The notes: a model not told the origin generated them from the letters alone. Positions 45,368 to 55,263 are shown, counted from the stretch's first letter. The stretch: DNA of 64,000 bases from Paenibacillus cremeus (GCF_007786445.1 NZ_VNJI01000007.1:62001-126000), one strand, 5' to 3'. Numbers and translations: made by a program.

Positions 45368-45457
45368 ACATTTCCTCCATCGTCAGCAGACAACAAAAGT
45401 TTGTAAATCTCCCCTAGTATGGTTCCATCCGTTAAAAATATTCCCGAATACGCAGAA

Positions 45458-45500
45458 AGACCCTGCGGAGTCGTCAGTAACAACTCGCAAGGTCTTTCAT
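45458..45500 (-). terminator. Hairpin after rnjB
   Basis: On the minus strand AAAGACCTTGCGAGT pairs with ACTCCGCAGGGTCTTT around about 11 bases. The T-run is short (TTTCTGCG), so it may be a leaky terminator or an RNA 3' end stabiliser. Confidence 0.6.
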
Positions 45501-45554
45501 CTAAGTGACGTTGGTATTATATAGCAATGAACGGGCTATGACTGGTGGTTTGTA

Positions 45555-47231
45555 TCATACTTCCATGATGATTGGAAGGATCATAGGTCTTCTTCTGGTT
45601 TGTTCATATAAAAATCGTCCAAGTGCATCTTTCACATGGGTCTTCAGCGAAGCCCATTCATTCACGTTCTCATTCATCAAGCGCTGCAAGGTGCTCGTCA
45701 CGATGCGATTCGCTTCATCCAGCAGCCCTTCGGATTCCCGCACATACACAAATCCACGGGAAATGATGTCTGGGCCGGACAAAATCGCGCCGTCCTGCTT
45801 GCTCAGCGTCACCACGACGACCAAGATCCCGTCTTGCGACAGCAGCTTACGATCACGAAGCACGATGTTCCCGACATCTCCTACGCCAAGTCCATCGATT
45901 AGAACGTTGCCTGCTGTTACCTTCGAACCTTTGCGGGCTACGCCGTCTTGAATCTCGATCGTATCGCCATTGTCGACGATGAAAATATCCTCCCGCGGGA
46001 TTCCCACTGCTTCAGCCAGCATTCCGTGCTGTCGAAGCATGCGATATTCTCCGTGAATCGGGATAAAATATTTCGGTCTCATCATGTTCAGCATGAGCTT
46101 GAGCTCTTCTTGGCTGCCGTGACCGGAAACGTGAACGCCGGTAATCGAACCCGGTCCATAGATGACATGTGCACCAATGCGCATCAGTTCATCCACGGTA
46201 CGACCTACGTAACGCTCATTGCCCGGAATTGGAGTCGCTGCGATGATAACCGTATCACCTGGCAAAATATCCACTTTGCGGTGCGTAGAACGCGCCATCC
46301 GCGTCAGAGCCGACATCGGCTCTCCCTGGCTTCCAGTCGACAAGATAACCACGCGGTCCGCTGCCAGCTTGTTTACTTCCTCCGGCTCAATTAACATGCC
46401 ATCCGGAATTCGCAAATAGCCGAGCTCGCTTGCGATGGAAACGACATTGACCATACTGCGGCCAATGACGGTCAGCTTCCGGCGTGTCGTTTCCGCTGCA
46501 TCGATGACTTGTTGAATCCGATGAATGTTGGATGCGAACGTGGCGATGATAACCCGCTGCTTCGCCTTTCGGAACACTTCCTCGATCTCCGTTCCAACGC
46601 TCTTCTCCGATCCCGTATAGCCCGGACGCTCAGCATTGGTGCTGTCAGACAGCAGTGCAAGGACGCCTTTGGCGCCGATCGCAGCCATCCGATGCAGATC
46701 TGCATACTGCTCGTTCACCGGCGTTTGGTCGAACTTAAAGTCGCCGGTATGCACCACATTGCCTTCCGGTGTTTCGAGGCATACGCCCACCGAATCCGGG
46801 ATACTGTGATTCGTCTTGAAGAACGTCGCCGTAATCGTACCGAACTTCAGCTCGGAGTCGGCCGTAATGACGATCCGCTTCGTGTCGCCAAGCAGGTTCG
46901 CTTCCTTCAGCTTCGTTTCGATCAGCCCCATCGTAAGACGGGTTCCGTAAACCGGAACATTCAGGCTCTTGAGTACATACGGCAATCCGCCGATATGATC
47001 CTCATGACCATGGGTAATAATAATCCCTCTGACTTTATCCCGGTTCTCTACCAGATAGCCAATGTCCGGAATCACGATATCGATCCCGAGCATGTCCTCT
47101 TCTGGAAATTTCAATCCGCAGTCAACGACTACGATATCATTCGCGTACTGTATTACATACATGTTCTTCCCGATTTCACCCACGCCGCCCAGGGCAAAAA
47201 TCGATAGTTTGTCTATATTTTTCTTTGACAA
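45555..47231 (-). CDS. rnjB: Ribonuclease J, in the rnjB position, with intact catalytic motif
   Basis: A 558-residue beta-CASP RNase for 5'-3' exonuclease and endonuclease action on mRNA. By place (after dapA, before tepA) and by residues such as LSDSTNAERPGYT and VHVSGHGSQEELKLM it is the RNase J2 counterpart. Yet the metal motif reads HGHEDH (74-79), complete as in J1, where B. subtilis J2 has HGHDEN. The start is TTG at 47231 with AGAGGAGG ten bases upstream. Confidence 0.9.
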   Translation of the reverse strand: MSKKNIDKLSIFALGGVGEIGKNMYVIQYANDIVVVDCGLKFPEEDMLGIDIVIPDIGYLVENRDKVRGIIITHGHEDHIGGLPYVLKSLNVPVYGTRLTMGLIETKLKEANLLGDTKRIVITADSELKFGTITATFFKTNHSIPDSVGVCLETPEGNVVHTGDFKFDQTPVNEQYADLHRMAAIGAKGVLALLSDSTNAERPGYTGSEKSVGTEIEEVFRKAKQRVIIATFASNIHRIQQVIDAAETTRRKLTVIGRSMVNVVSIASELGYLRIPDGMLIEPEEVNKLAADRVVILSTGSQGEPMSALTRMARSTHRKVDILPGDTVIIAATPIPGNERYVGRTVDELMRIGAHVIYGPGSITGVHVSGHGSQEELKLMLNMMRPKYFIPIHGEYRMLRQHGMLAEAVGIPREDIFIVDNGDTIEIQDGVARKGSKVTAGNVLIDGLGVGDVGNIVLRDRKLLSQDGILVVVVTLSKQDGAILSGPDIISRGFVYVRESEGLLDEANRIVTSTLQRLMNENVNEWASLKTHVKDALGRFLYEQTRRRPMILPIIMEV

Positions 47232-47398
47232 GGGTAATAAACCTCCTCTGAATTAATTGACGACGATTTTCATTATGAACAAAAAGCCTAACAAAACCGC
47301 ACCAGTCACTTGCCATCATTATACATGAAAAAAATATCCATTTACAAGTCGGCAACAATCATGGGTCCTAGAACCCTACGTAGAATCTATTGTTGCCC

Positions 47399-47433
47399 AA
47401 AAAAATAAAACCGATGCCAGAATGGCACCGATT
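47399..47433 (-). terminator. Terminator of the dpa-asd-dap operon
   Basis: On the minus strand AATCGGTGCC pairs with GGCATCGGTT over five bases and is followed by TTATTTTTTT, after dapA. Confidence 0.9.
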
Positions 47434-47489
47434 TGTATAAGCTGAACGGATTAAGAATCCCGTTCGTTGACTTATAGTGTCAGAAGACC

Positions 47490-48365
47490 TCATTCAAACA
47501 AAGAAGCAATGAACTGTCCTTCTTTTTCGGTTACATTCATGAGCGGCAGACGAACTCCACCAACAGAAATGCCTTTATGGTTCAGAGCAAATTTCACTGG
47601 GGCCGGGTTCGGTACCGGATACGGACAGTTGAATAGTCCACGGAATACCGGCAACAGCTTGCCATGAAGCTTAGCTGCCCCCTGAACATCTCCCTGCAGA
47701 TAGCAGTTTATCATATTTTTCATTTCTTTTCCAATCACGTGGCTCGCTACGCTCACAATCCCATGCGCACCGACTGAAAGCGCTGGCAACGTTGCACTGT
47801 CATCGCCGCTGTATACTCTGAAGCCCTCTGCAGCCCCATTCGCTATCATGGTCAATTGATCGGTGCTGGCGCAATCTTTAGTCGCTACGATATTAGGGAT
47901 TTGGGACAGACGAATCGTCGTATCCGCATCAAGATTAACACCGGTACGACCGGGTACATTGTATAAAATCACCGGAATGCTAACGGACTCCGCAATCGCT
48001 TTAAAATGCTGATACATCCCTTCTTGGGACGGCCGGCTATAGTAAGGCGCTACCAACAGAAGTGCATCTACGCCAAGCTTCTCAGCTGCTTGAGACAAAT
48101 GAATGGAATGCGCCGTATCGTTGCTTCCGGTGCCCGCAATGATTTTGTAACGGCCGCCCGCGTGTTTCACCGCAGCTTCGAAGAGCTTCAGCTTCTCTTC
48201 TTCCGTTACCGTAGGCGATTCACCGGTCGTACCGCAAATGACCAAACTGTCGCTTTGTTGTTCGTTCACTACGTAGTCCATCAACTTCTCAAATCCAGCC
48301 CAATCCACTCGAAGCTGATCGTCAAAAGGTGTTACCAAAGCTGTGATTAATCTGCCAAAATCCAC
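47490..48365 (-). CDS. dapA: 4-hydroxy-tetrahydrodipicolinate synthase
   Basis: Condenses aspartate semialdehyde and pyruvate, the branch point to lysine, diaminopimelate and spore dipicolinate. A 291-residue TIM barrel with CGTTGESPTV, the Tyr of VILYNVPGRTG and the Schiff-base Lys in IVATKDCAS. The start is GTG at 48365 behind AGGAGG. Last gene of the dpaA-dpaB-asd-dapG-dapA cluster. Confidence 0.96.
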   Translation of the reverse strand: MDFGRLITALVTPFDDQLRVDWAGFEKLMDYVVNEQQSDSLVICGTTGESPTVTEEEKLKLFEAAVKHAGGRYKIIAGTGSNDTAHSIHLSQAAEKLGVDALLLVAPYYSRPSQEGMYQHFKAIAESVSIPVILYNVPGRTGVNLDADTTIRLSQIPNIVATKDCASTDQLTMIANGAAEGFRVYSGDDSATLPALSVGAHGIVSVASHVIGKEMKNMINCYLQGDVQGAAKLHGKLLPVFRGLFNCPYPVPNPAPVKFALNHKGISVGGVRLPLMNVTEKEGQFIASLFE

Positions 48366-48405
48366 GACAATTCCTCCTAAAGGCTTCCGTAAATTGATCT
48401 ACTAC

Positions 48406-49623
48406 TCATTTATAAAGTTCAAATTGCTTGTGCAGTGCACGAACGGCTTTGGCCATATCGCGGCCTTGTACCAGCACCCAAATGGTGGCATGGGAATCTG
48501 CGGATTGCAAAATCTGTACATCCTCCGCCGTCAGCGCCTCGACAATATGCGCCATAATGCCGGGCACTCCGCTCATCCCTCCGCCAATGACGGACACTTT
48601 AGCGCAATTTGGCGTAAGCTGCGGTTCATAGCCCAAGCTGATCAAGGTTTCGACCGCCCGGCTGGCCTCGTTATCAAACACGGTATAGACGACGCCTGAC
48701 GGATTCACGTTAATAAAATCTACACTGATCCGCTGCTGTGCCATCGCCTTAAAGACGCCGAGCTGAAAATCATAGCTCCCCTTAAGTGCTGACACCTGGA
48801 TCTGAGTGATGTTCTCGACGTTCGCGATACCGGTTACGAAGCGGTCTTGAACCACTCTGGAATCGTTCCTAATCGCGTCCGGATGAGTAACGAGCGTACC
48901 TGGATCCTTGGTAAAGGTAGATCGTACTCGCACAGGTATATTCGCATGCATCGCTACTTCAACAGCGCGAGGATGAATGACCTTCGCACCCAGATGGGCC
49001 ATATTGCAAATCTCGGTGTAAGAAACGACAGAGAGTGGTTTGGCATCCGACACGATTCGAGGATCTGCGGTCAGGATCCCGCCAACATCCGTGAAGATGT
49101 CGACAAGCTCCGCCTTCAGAGCAGCGCCTAAAGCGGTTGCCGATGTATCGCTGCCCCCGCGGCCGAGTGTCGTAAATTCATGTGCTTCCGTCTCACCTTG
49201 AAAGCCTGCAACGATGACTACTTCCCCTAGCTCAAGCAGCTCTAGAATGCGCTTCGGGTTAATCTCAACGATCTGAGCGTTGCCGAACTCGGTGTTTGTT
49301 CGAATGCCCGCTTGGGCGCCGGTCAAGGCGGATGCGCGAATGCCCGCCGCGTTTAGCAGGCTGCAAAGTGTCGCAGCAGAAATAATCTCTCCGCAGCTAA
49401 GCAGCAAATCCCGCTCCTTCAGCGGCAGCTTGTCGCCATTACGGCTTATCCATTCCAATAAGGTGTCTGTTGCGTAGGGCTCGCCCTTGCGTCCCATAGC
49501 CGATACGACGACGACTAGTTTGTAGTTTTGCTCCAATGCGTCTTGGATGTGTTCGATAACATGTGCTCTGGCCTCGGCTGTGGAAAGGGACGTGCCTCCA
49601 AATTTCTGCACTAAGATCTTCAT
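48406..49623 (-). CDS. dapG: Aspartokinase I (DapG type)
   Basis: Phosphorylates aspartate at the head of the pathway. About 405 residues: kinase domain with VQKFGGTSL near the start and GRGGSDTSATALGAAL, then two ACT domains (about 265-405). DapG-type enzymes are inhibited by diaminopimelate, inferred from gene position. The ATG at 49623 follows GGGGAG; the TTG one codon earlier overlaps the gap. It lies between asd and dapA. Confidence 0.95.
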   Translation of the reverse strand: MKILVQKFGGTSLSTAEARAHVIEHIQDALEQNYKLVVVVSAMGRKGEPYATDTLLEWISRNGDKLPLKERDLLLSCGEIISAATLCSLLNAAGIRASALTGAQAGIRTNTEFGNAQIVEINPKRILELLELGEVVIVAGFQGETEAHEFTTLGRGGSDTSATALGAALKAELVDIFTDVGGILTADPRIVSDAKPLSVVSYTEICNMAHLGAKVIHPRAVEVAMHANIPVRVRSTFTKDPGTLVTHPDAIRNDSRVVQDRFVTGIANVENITQIQVSALKGSYDFQLGVFKAMAQQRISVDFINVNPSGVVYTVFDNEASRAVETLISLGYEPQLTPNCAKVSVIGGGMSGVPGIMAHIVEALTAEDVQILQSADSHATIWVLVQGRDMAKAVRALHKQFELYK

Positions 49624-49663
49624 CAAGATCTCCCCTTTTCATTCAAAAGCCTCTTTCGGATTT

Positions 49664-49706
49664 AAGCAAAAGCTTGGCTTCCTATGGATCACAGGAAGCC
49701 AGCTTG
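49664..49706 (-). terminator. Strong hairpin between asd and dapG
   Basis: On the minus strand AAGCTGGCTTCCT pairs with AGGAAGCCAAGCTT over about nine bases, followed by only TTTTGCTT. It lies inside the operon, so attenuation or mRNA end protection for asd is more likely than full termination. Confidence 0.6.
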
Positions 49707-49712
49707 AATGCA

Positions 49713-50753
49713 TTAGTTTTGTTCAATTGCAATATATTCAGCAATCTGCACGGCGTTCCACGCCGCTCCTTTGAGCAGGTTGTCTGAAACGATCCACAGG
49801 TTAAGTGCGCGCGGATTACTTAAATCACGGCGAATACGGCCAACGAAAGTTTCCAGCTTGCCAGCGGCCTCCGTAGCGAGCGGATACAGCTGCTCTGCCG
49901 GATTATCTTGAAGAATGATGCCTGGCGAATCTGCGAGCAAGCTTTTCACTTCTTCGATATCGAAATCCTGCTTAAGCTCCACATAAACGGACTCAGAATG
50001 TCCATACACGACAGGAATCCGTACACAAGTTGCGGTGACTTGAAGCGACTCGTCGTCCATGATTTTTTTCGTTTCGTTGATCATCTTCATCTCTTCGTAC
50101 GTAAAGCCGTTGTCAACAAACTTATCAATCTGCGGAATCGCATTAAATGCGATCTGATGCTTCTTTGGCAGCGCGCCAACCGGCAAAATCTGCGGTTCTA
50201 CGACATTGCCTGCAAGCGCTTCTTGGGATTGGCGAAGCATCTCGTTGATAGCGCTAGCACCAGCCCCGGAGACCGCTTGATAAGTCGATACGATGATACG
50301 CGAGATGCCGTACCGATCATACAGCGGCTTGAGCGCTTGAACCATCTGGATCGTAGAGCAGTTCGGGTTCGCGATGACCCCATTATGCTCGCTGATTTTG
50401 TCGATGTTGACTTCTGGAACGACAAGCGGAGTCTCCGGATCCATCCGGAACGCGCTGGTGTTGTCAATGCATACCGTACCACGCTTGACGGCTTCTGGCA
50501 CCAAAAGACGGCTAACATCTCCACCGGCGCTGAACAGCGCGATATCGACTCCTTCAAAGCTGTCCGGTGTCGCTTCTTGAATTGTGATTTCATGGCCTTT
50601 AAACGAAAGCTTCTTGCCAGCGGAACGAGCCGAGGACAAGAGCTTCAATTCTTGAATAGGGAAGTTCCGCGCTGCCAGCAAACGAATAATTTGCTCGCCT
50701 ACGGCACCGGTTGCGCCCACTACTGCGACGTTGAACAATTTCTGATTCGGCAT
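49713..50753 (-). CDS. asd: Aspartate-semialdehyde dehydrogenase
   Basis: Reduces aspartyl phosphate. A 346-residue protein with GATGAVGEQIIRLL, the catalytic Cys in ANPNCSTIQM and TYQAVSGAG. GGGGAG precedes the ATG. It follows dpaB by 49 bases in the dipicolinate-lysine cluster. Confidence 0.96.
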   Translation of the reverse strand: MPNQKLFNVAVVGATGAVGEQIIRLLAARNFPIQELKLLSSARSAGKKLSFKGHEITIQEATPDSFEGVDIALFSAGGDVSRLLVPEAVKRGTVCIDNTSAFRMDPETPLVVPEVNIDKISEHNGVIANPNCSTIQMVQALKPLYDRYGISRIIVSTYQAVSGAGASAINEMLRQSQEALAGNVVEPQILPVGALPKKHQIAFNAIPQIDKFVDNGFTYEEMKMINETKKIMDDESLQVTATCVRIPVVYGHSESVYVELKQDFDIEEVKSLLADSPGIILQDNPAEQLYPLATEAAGKLETFVGRIRRDLSNPRALNLWIVSDNLLKGAAWNAVQIAEYIAIEQN

Positions 50754-50802
50754 TCGTTATGTCTCTCCCCTAGATGGTATATACATTAGGTTATGACTAC
50801 GA

Positions 50803-51396
50803 TTAATAATTAAACCGTTCAATAATCATGGGCTGCAGCTGCTTACCGGATAATGCCGCTTCACATGTCTCCATGACCAGATCCATCCGCGCTACGAGCG
50901 AATTCGGCTTCACATTCGGAGCATCCTGACCAAACGGAACAAAATAAATGTTCTTTGTAATCAACAGCTTGCCGACGTTCATCGCATTGAGCCCGAGCCC
51001 ATCATTCGTAGATATCGCCAGCACCAGTGGACGTTGATTGCGCATTTGCGCTTTAGCGGCCATCAATACCGGACTTTCCGTCATCGCATTGGCCAATTTG
51101 CTCGTCGTATTTCCTGTGCATGGCGCAATGACCATCACGTCAAGCAGCTTGGAAGGACCAAGCGGCTCAGCATCTACAATTGAAGAAATAATATCATTTC
51201 CTGTGATGTCTTTCAACTGTTTTTGCCAATTTTCTGAAGTCCCAAATCGGGTATCTGTAGTCATCAGAGTGTACGAAGCGATCGGTACCACCTTGGCTCC
51301 AGCATCGACGAACCGCTGAATTTGCGGCATCACCTCTTCAAATGTGCAATGCGATCCGGTAAGTGCAAATCCGACCGTAATATTATTCCAATTCAT
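50803..51396 (-). CDS. dpaB: Dipicolinate synthase subunit B
   Basis: A 197-residue flavoprotein-fold subunit of dipicolinate synthase (SpoVFB). The marks are FALTGSHCTFEEV and APCTGNTTSKLANAMTE. Dipicolinate fills the spore core with calcium. Its ATG overlaps the dpaA stop by four bases, so the two are coupled. Confidence 0.95.
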   Translation of the reverse strand: MNWNNITVGFALTGSHCTFEEVMPQIQRFVDAGAKVVPIASYTLMTTDTRFGTSENWQKQLKDITGNDIISSIVDAEPLGPSKLLDVMVIAPCTGNTTSKLANAMTESPVLMAAKAQMRNQRPLVLAISTNDGLGLNAMNVGKLLITKNIYFVPFGQDAPNVKPNSLVARMDLVMETCEAALSGKQLQPMIIERFNY

Positions 51397-52292
51397 TCCA
51401 CTTTCCTCCTCTTCTCTGCATCCTCCATGATGATACGGATCAGCGTGTCGGCAATGATTCTGCCGGCTGTTTTCGGTGCGACGATTCCAGGAAGGCCTGG
51501 CGCGAGCAGCGCCTTCACCCCTCGTTTTTCAGCGAAACGGAAATCCGTTCCTCCAGGTTTCGAGGCGAGGTCGATAATTAGCGCGCGATGTGGAAGATTG
51601 GCGATGACTTGTGCGGTGACAATCATAGACGGAATGGTATTAAACAGCAAATCAGCCTGTGCTACGTTAGCCATCAATTCCTTCGTATAAAAAGGGTTCA
51701 TTCCCATCTCCGTGGCGCGTGCGAAGTATTCCGGCTTGTTGACGCCTACTTTGACTTTGGCTCCCATGCCTTGCAGCGTGCGAGCGAGCGTCACTCCCGT
51801 CCGCCCAAAGCCCAGCACCATAGACACCGATCCATGGATCGTTATGTCCGTGTTCTGGATGGCCATCATGATAGCGCCTTCCGCAGTAGGAATCGAGTTA
51901 TAGATGGCGACGTCATCCCGATCGAACAATTCAACAAGCGCAATGCTGTGCTGCGCGCACAGATTTCGTAAGTAGGGCTTCGCCATGCCGGTGAATACCT
52001 TGGCATGCTTCGGCAGCGCTGCTATATGTTCATCGAGAAGCTTCAGCTCCTGCGATGAAAAAAGACTCTCTACATTTCCATGATCATCTGTACCCACGGC
52101 AGGCAAAATGACGGCGTCCATTCCCTCAAGTGCTTCCGGAGTCAGATCTGCCTTGGTGATTCCGCTGAACTGATTTTGAAGATTATCGAAGCCGATCATC
52201 AGGACCGAAGCATCAAGCTCCGTGCATCTCAAAATCACCTCTAACTGGCGTGCATCGCCGCCGATCAGGGCTACTTGAATCCCGGTCAGCAT
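51393..52292 (-). CDS. dpaA: Dipicolinate synthase subunit A
   Basis: A 299-residue NAD(P)-binding subunit of dipicolinate synthase (SpoVFA). It opens with IQVALIGGDARQLEV and has the Rossmann motif GFGRTGVTLARTL and a SKPGGTDF loop. It acts in the mother cell late in sporulation. The ATG at 52292 follows AGAGGTGA. First gene of the five-gene cluster, behind a candidate SigK promoter. Confidence 0.95.
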   Translation of the reverse strand: MLTGIQVALIGGDARQLEVILRCTELDASVLMIGFDNLQNQFSGITKADLTPEALEGMDAVILPAVGTDDHGNVESLFSSQELKLLDEHIAALPKHAKVFTGMAKPYLRNLCAQHSIALVELFDRDDVAIYNSIPTAEGAIMMAIQNTDITIHGSVSMVLGFGRTGVTLARTLQGMGAKVKVGVNKPEYFARATEMGMNPFYTKELMANVAQADLLFNTIPSMIVTAQVIANLPHRALIIDLASKPGGTDFRFAEKRGVKALLAPGLPGIVAPKTAGRIIADTLIRIIMEDAEKRRKVE

Positions 52293-52376
52293 GCATTCTC
52301 ACCTCTCTTTCTAGTCGGCAGCCATCCATGAGTGAAACCGCATGAGGGCCGCGACCTTAAGTCTCTTTCGCTAACT

Positions 52377-52404
52377 CATACTATGCGTCAGCCCAAGGAT
52401 GGGT
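52377..52404 (-). promoter_or_regulatory. Candidate SigK promoter of dpaAB
   Basis: On the minus strand AC (52404-52403), 17 bases, CATAGTATG (52385-52377) fits the SigK pattern AC-N16/17-CATANNNTA except for the last base. B. subtilis spoVF is SigK-dependent. Confidence 0.45.
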
Positions 52405-52423
52405 TCCATGCCGCAAACAAACA

Positions 52424-52475
52424 AAAAAGCACCGCTCATCCGGGCCATAGCCCGGTGAAGCGATGCTTTTTATTT
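52424..52475 (-). terminator. Terminator of ylxY-mlpA-dut
   Basis: On the minus strand AAGCATCGCTT-ACCGGGC folds onto GCCCGG-GAGCGGTGCTT over three bases, followed by six T residues, just after dut. Confidence 0.93.
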
Positions 52476-52484
52476 AGCCAAATC

Positions 52485-52940
52485 CTATTTTGTTCCGGTA
52501 TGTCCGAAGCCGCCGGCTCCCCGCTCGGTATCATCGAGCTCGCTTACTTCCAGAAGCTCAATGCGCGGCACCAGCTGGAACACCATCTGAGCAATCCGCT
52601 CATTACGTTGAATGGTGAATGGCTCGCGGCCATGATTAATGAGCAGTACCTTGACCTCGCCGCGATAATCCGCATCGATCGTTCCAGGGGTGTTCAAGGT
52701 TGTGATGCCGTGCTTGAACGCCAGCCCGCTGCGAGGTCGGATCTGAGCCTCCAGCTCTCCCGGCATAGCTAAGGCAAAGCCTGCAGGGATGAGCGAGCGC
52801 TCCCCTGGCTGTAAGGTAACGGGCTCCACCACCGCTGCGTAGAGATCGAAGCCGCTGGCGAGCTCAGACATTTTTTGCGGAAGAGGAACGTCCTCGTTAC
52901 CCGGCAGCCGCTTGATTTGTACTTGAAACAAGCTAGACAA
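52485..52940 (-). CDS. dut: dUTP diphosphatase
   Basis: Hydrolyses dUTP to dUMP, keeping uracil out of DNA. A 151-residue trimeric dUTPase with all five motifs: [32 protein letters not shown] and [10 protein letters not shown]. The start is TTG at 52940, seven bases after AGGAGG, overlapping the end of mlpA by eight bases. Codons upstream of this TTG belong to mlpA. Confidence 0.94.
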   Translation of the reverse strand: MSSLFQVQIKRLPGNEDVPLPQKMSELASGFDLYAAVVEPVTLQPGERSLIPAGFALAMPGELEAQIRPRSGLAFKHGITTLNTPGTIDADYRGEVKVLLINHGREPFTIQRNERIAQMVFQLVPRIELLEVSELDDTERGAGGFGHTGTK

Positions 52941-54183
52941 GCTGATCCCTCCTGAACCCGGCAATCGGGGCGTCAGAAGCGCCAACCATCGCAAGCGCAA
53001 ACGAGTGCGACAGCATCTCTGCGGTCAGATCACGGATATGATCCATTTCAACCGCTTCGACCTTCTCAATAATCTCGTCCATGCTATAATGTCGGCCCAG
53101 CATCAGCTCGTTTTTACCCAATCGGTTCATGCGGCTGCTGGTGCTCTCAAGGCTTAGGATCAAGCTGCCCTTCATTTGCTCTTTCCCTTTGCGAAGCTCA
53201 CTATCTGTGAGGCCTTTATCCTTAATTTCAGCGAGCATCTCCATGGTCACCTTCAGCACTTCATCCGTCTGCTTCGGTGCGGTGCCGGTGTACACCGTGA
53301 ACAATCCGCCATCCTGGTAGGAAGTATGGTAAGAGTACACGGAGTAGGCTAGACCGCGCTTTTCACGGATTTCCTGGAACAGTCTGGAGCTCATGCCTCC
53401 GCCCAGCGCATTGTTTAACAGCACCATGGCATACAGCCGATCATCCTTGGCGGAAAGCCCCGGAAGCGACAAGCAGATATGGTTTTGCTCCGTTTTCTTC
53501 TGATAATACTTTTGCTCGCTTTGAAAGCCCAGCATCGAACTAGCAAGCTCAGAGCCCGTATTGGTGAAGGCTCCGAAATGCTTTTCGATCAACTCGACCA
53601 CATCATCGTTCACATTGCCTGCGATACTGACGACCGTATTGGCTACGGTATAATGGCTGTTCATATATTGTTTGAGGGTCTCGGAGGTCATAGCCGACAA
53701 ATTGGCTTGGGTACCGATAATTGTCATTCCCAGTGGATGCTCTCCGAAAGCTGCTTTGGCGATTAAATCATGCACCATGTCATCCGGTGTATCTTCATAC
53801 ATGGAAATTTCCTCGTAGATGACATTCTTCTCTTTTTCCAGCTCGGCCGGATCAAGTACAGAACGGAAAAACATGTCCGAGAGCACTTCAACAGCAAGCG
53901 GCAGATGCTCATCGAGCACCTTGCAATAATAGCAAGTGTACTCTTTCGATGTGAACGCATTCACATTCCCGCCAATCCCATCGAAGATTTCGGCAATCTC
54001 TTTCGCGGAATATTTGTCTGTGCCTTTAAAGAGCATATGCTCGATAAAATGCGAAATCCCGTTATTTTGTAAATCCTCGTAGCGAGATCCGGTTTTCACC
54101 CAAATGCCGAAGGCAACCGAACGGCAAGTTGGAATCTTCTCCACCACGACTCGAAGTCCGCTCTTGAGCGTATATTTTTCCAA
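52933..54183 (-). CDS. mlpA: M16 zinc protease MlpA (YmxG)
   Basis: A 416-residue processing-peptidase-like protein with the inverted zinc motif HFIEH (about 46-50) and Glu in [13 protein letters not shown]. subtilis mlpA lies at the same place, between ylxY and the dpa genes. Its targets are not known with certainty. The start is TTG at 54183, eight bases after AGGAGG. Confidence 0.93.
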   Translation of the reverse strand: MEKYTLKSGLRVVVEKIPTCRSVAFGIWVKTGSRYEDLQNNGISHFIEHMLFKGTDKYSAKEIAEIFDGIGGNVNAFTSKEYTCYYCKVLDEHLPLAVEVLSDMFFRSVLDPAELEKEKNVIYEEISMYEDTPDDMVHDLIAKAAFGEHPLGMTIIGTQANLSAMTSETLKQYMNSHYTVANTVVSIAGNVNDDVVELIEKHFGAFTNTGSELASSMLGFQSEQKYYQKKTEQNHICLSLPGLSAKDDRLYAMVLLNNALGGGMSSRLFQEIREKRGLAYSVYSYHTSYQDGGLFTVYTGTAPKQTDEVLKVTMEMLAEIKDKGLTDSELRKGKEQMKGSLILSLESTSSRMNRLGKNELMLGRHYSMDEIIEKVEAVEMDHIRDLTAEMLSHSFALAMVGASDAPIAGFRRDQLV

Positions 54184-54228
54184 GCAATGAGCCTCCTTGA
54201 TGTACCAAATAATAACTAGATATTAACA

Positions 54229-55263
54229 TTATTGAAGAGTGGACTCAACCTCGGGGATCCGGGAAGGCGAAATAACCTCGCTCACGGTGCCCAAAGCAAG
54301 CCCTTTGTTCTTGATTTCACGAATCATTTGCTGCAGCGCACGATTGCTCGAGTCCGTCGGGTGCATCAAGATAAGCGACCCCGGCTCCACGCGTGTGGAG
54401 ATTTTGCGGACGATCGTTTCAGGACTTGGCTTCATCCAATCGACGGTATCAATGGTCCATAATATGGTCTTCAGCTTCATATCATGCGCAATTTCGACCG
54501 TGGATTGATTGAAATCTCCGGATGGCGGCGCAAACAGTTTGTTTTGAAGGCCCAGCTCATTTTTCAACAGCGCTTCCGTTCTAGATATCTCCGATGTCGC
54601 CTGCTCGCGGCCAAGCTTGCTCATATCCTTATGCGTATAGGCGTGGTTGCCCGCTTCATGACCTGCTTCGATAATTTTACGAGCCGTAGGAATATTTTTC
54701 TTAAGCCAGCTTCCATCGAAAAAAAACGTTGCATGCACATTTTCCTTGCGGAGCGTTTCCAGCATCGGAGCTAAATATTCGTTGCCCCAAGCCACATTAA
54801 TCATCAGCCCGACCATTCGTTTACTCGGATTTCCCTTATAAATTGGCTGAGCTCCAAGCTGCTCCAGGCTCACTTCCGGCGGTACCTCCCGAAAAACCAG
54901 CTTCGGCGGGTTCGGAAACGACTGCTGCTCATTGAGTTGCATCGTCTTTTCCACGTCGACCTCCAGTCCGTTATAGCCCGGAATCGCCTTCCAAACCCGG
55001 TCCACCGTAGCATTGACTGGAGGAATGCGCCGCTTGGCTGCTTCCGCTAAAATTTGATCCCGCGCTTGAGCCTTCCGTTCCTCCCGGTTGTTCCACACGT
55101 GATTGGCCGGCGGCATCTCGGAAAGTCCGTAGCCTGTCACTGCCATCTCGCCGGAATGCAATTTCGCATACTCTACAAACCGGTCTACCGCAGATGACTT
55201 TTGAAGTCCGATCAGCATGCCGCCAAAGCAAAGAGACGCGAACAGCAATTGGTATCGTTTCAT
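54229..55263 (-). CDS. ylxY: Polysaccharide-deacetylase-like sporulation protein YlxY
   Basis: About 344 residues: N-terminal membrane or signal helix (about 4-22), a middle region of unknown fold, and a NodB-type domain (about 150-330). The HxxxH pair is there (HAYTH, about 207-211), but the usual TFDDG metal/catalytic motif reads LMINVAWG (about 153-160). So the domain probably lacks deacetylase action. The ATG at 55263 follows GGGAG; the upstream open frame has no ribosome site. Same order (pnp-ylxY-mlpA) as in B. subtilis. Confidence 0.9.
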   Translation of the reverse strand: MKRYQLLFASLCFGGMLIGLQKSSAVDRFVEYAKLHSGEMAVTGYGLSEMPPANHVWNNREERKAQARDQILAEAAKRRIPPVNATVDRVWKAIPGYNGLEVDVEKTMQLNEQQSFPNPPKLVFREVPPEVSLEQLGAQPIYKGNPSKRMVGLMINVAWGNEYLAPMLETLRKENVHATFFFDGSWLKKNIPTARKIIEAGHEAGNHAYTHKDMSKLGREQATSEISRTEALLKNELGLQNKLFAPPSGDFNQSTVEIAHDMKLKTILWTIDTVDWMKPSPETIVRKISTRVEPGSLILMHPTDSSNRALQQMIREIKNKGLALGTVSEVISPSRIPEVESTLQ

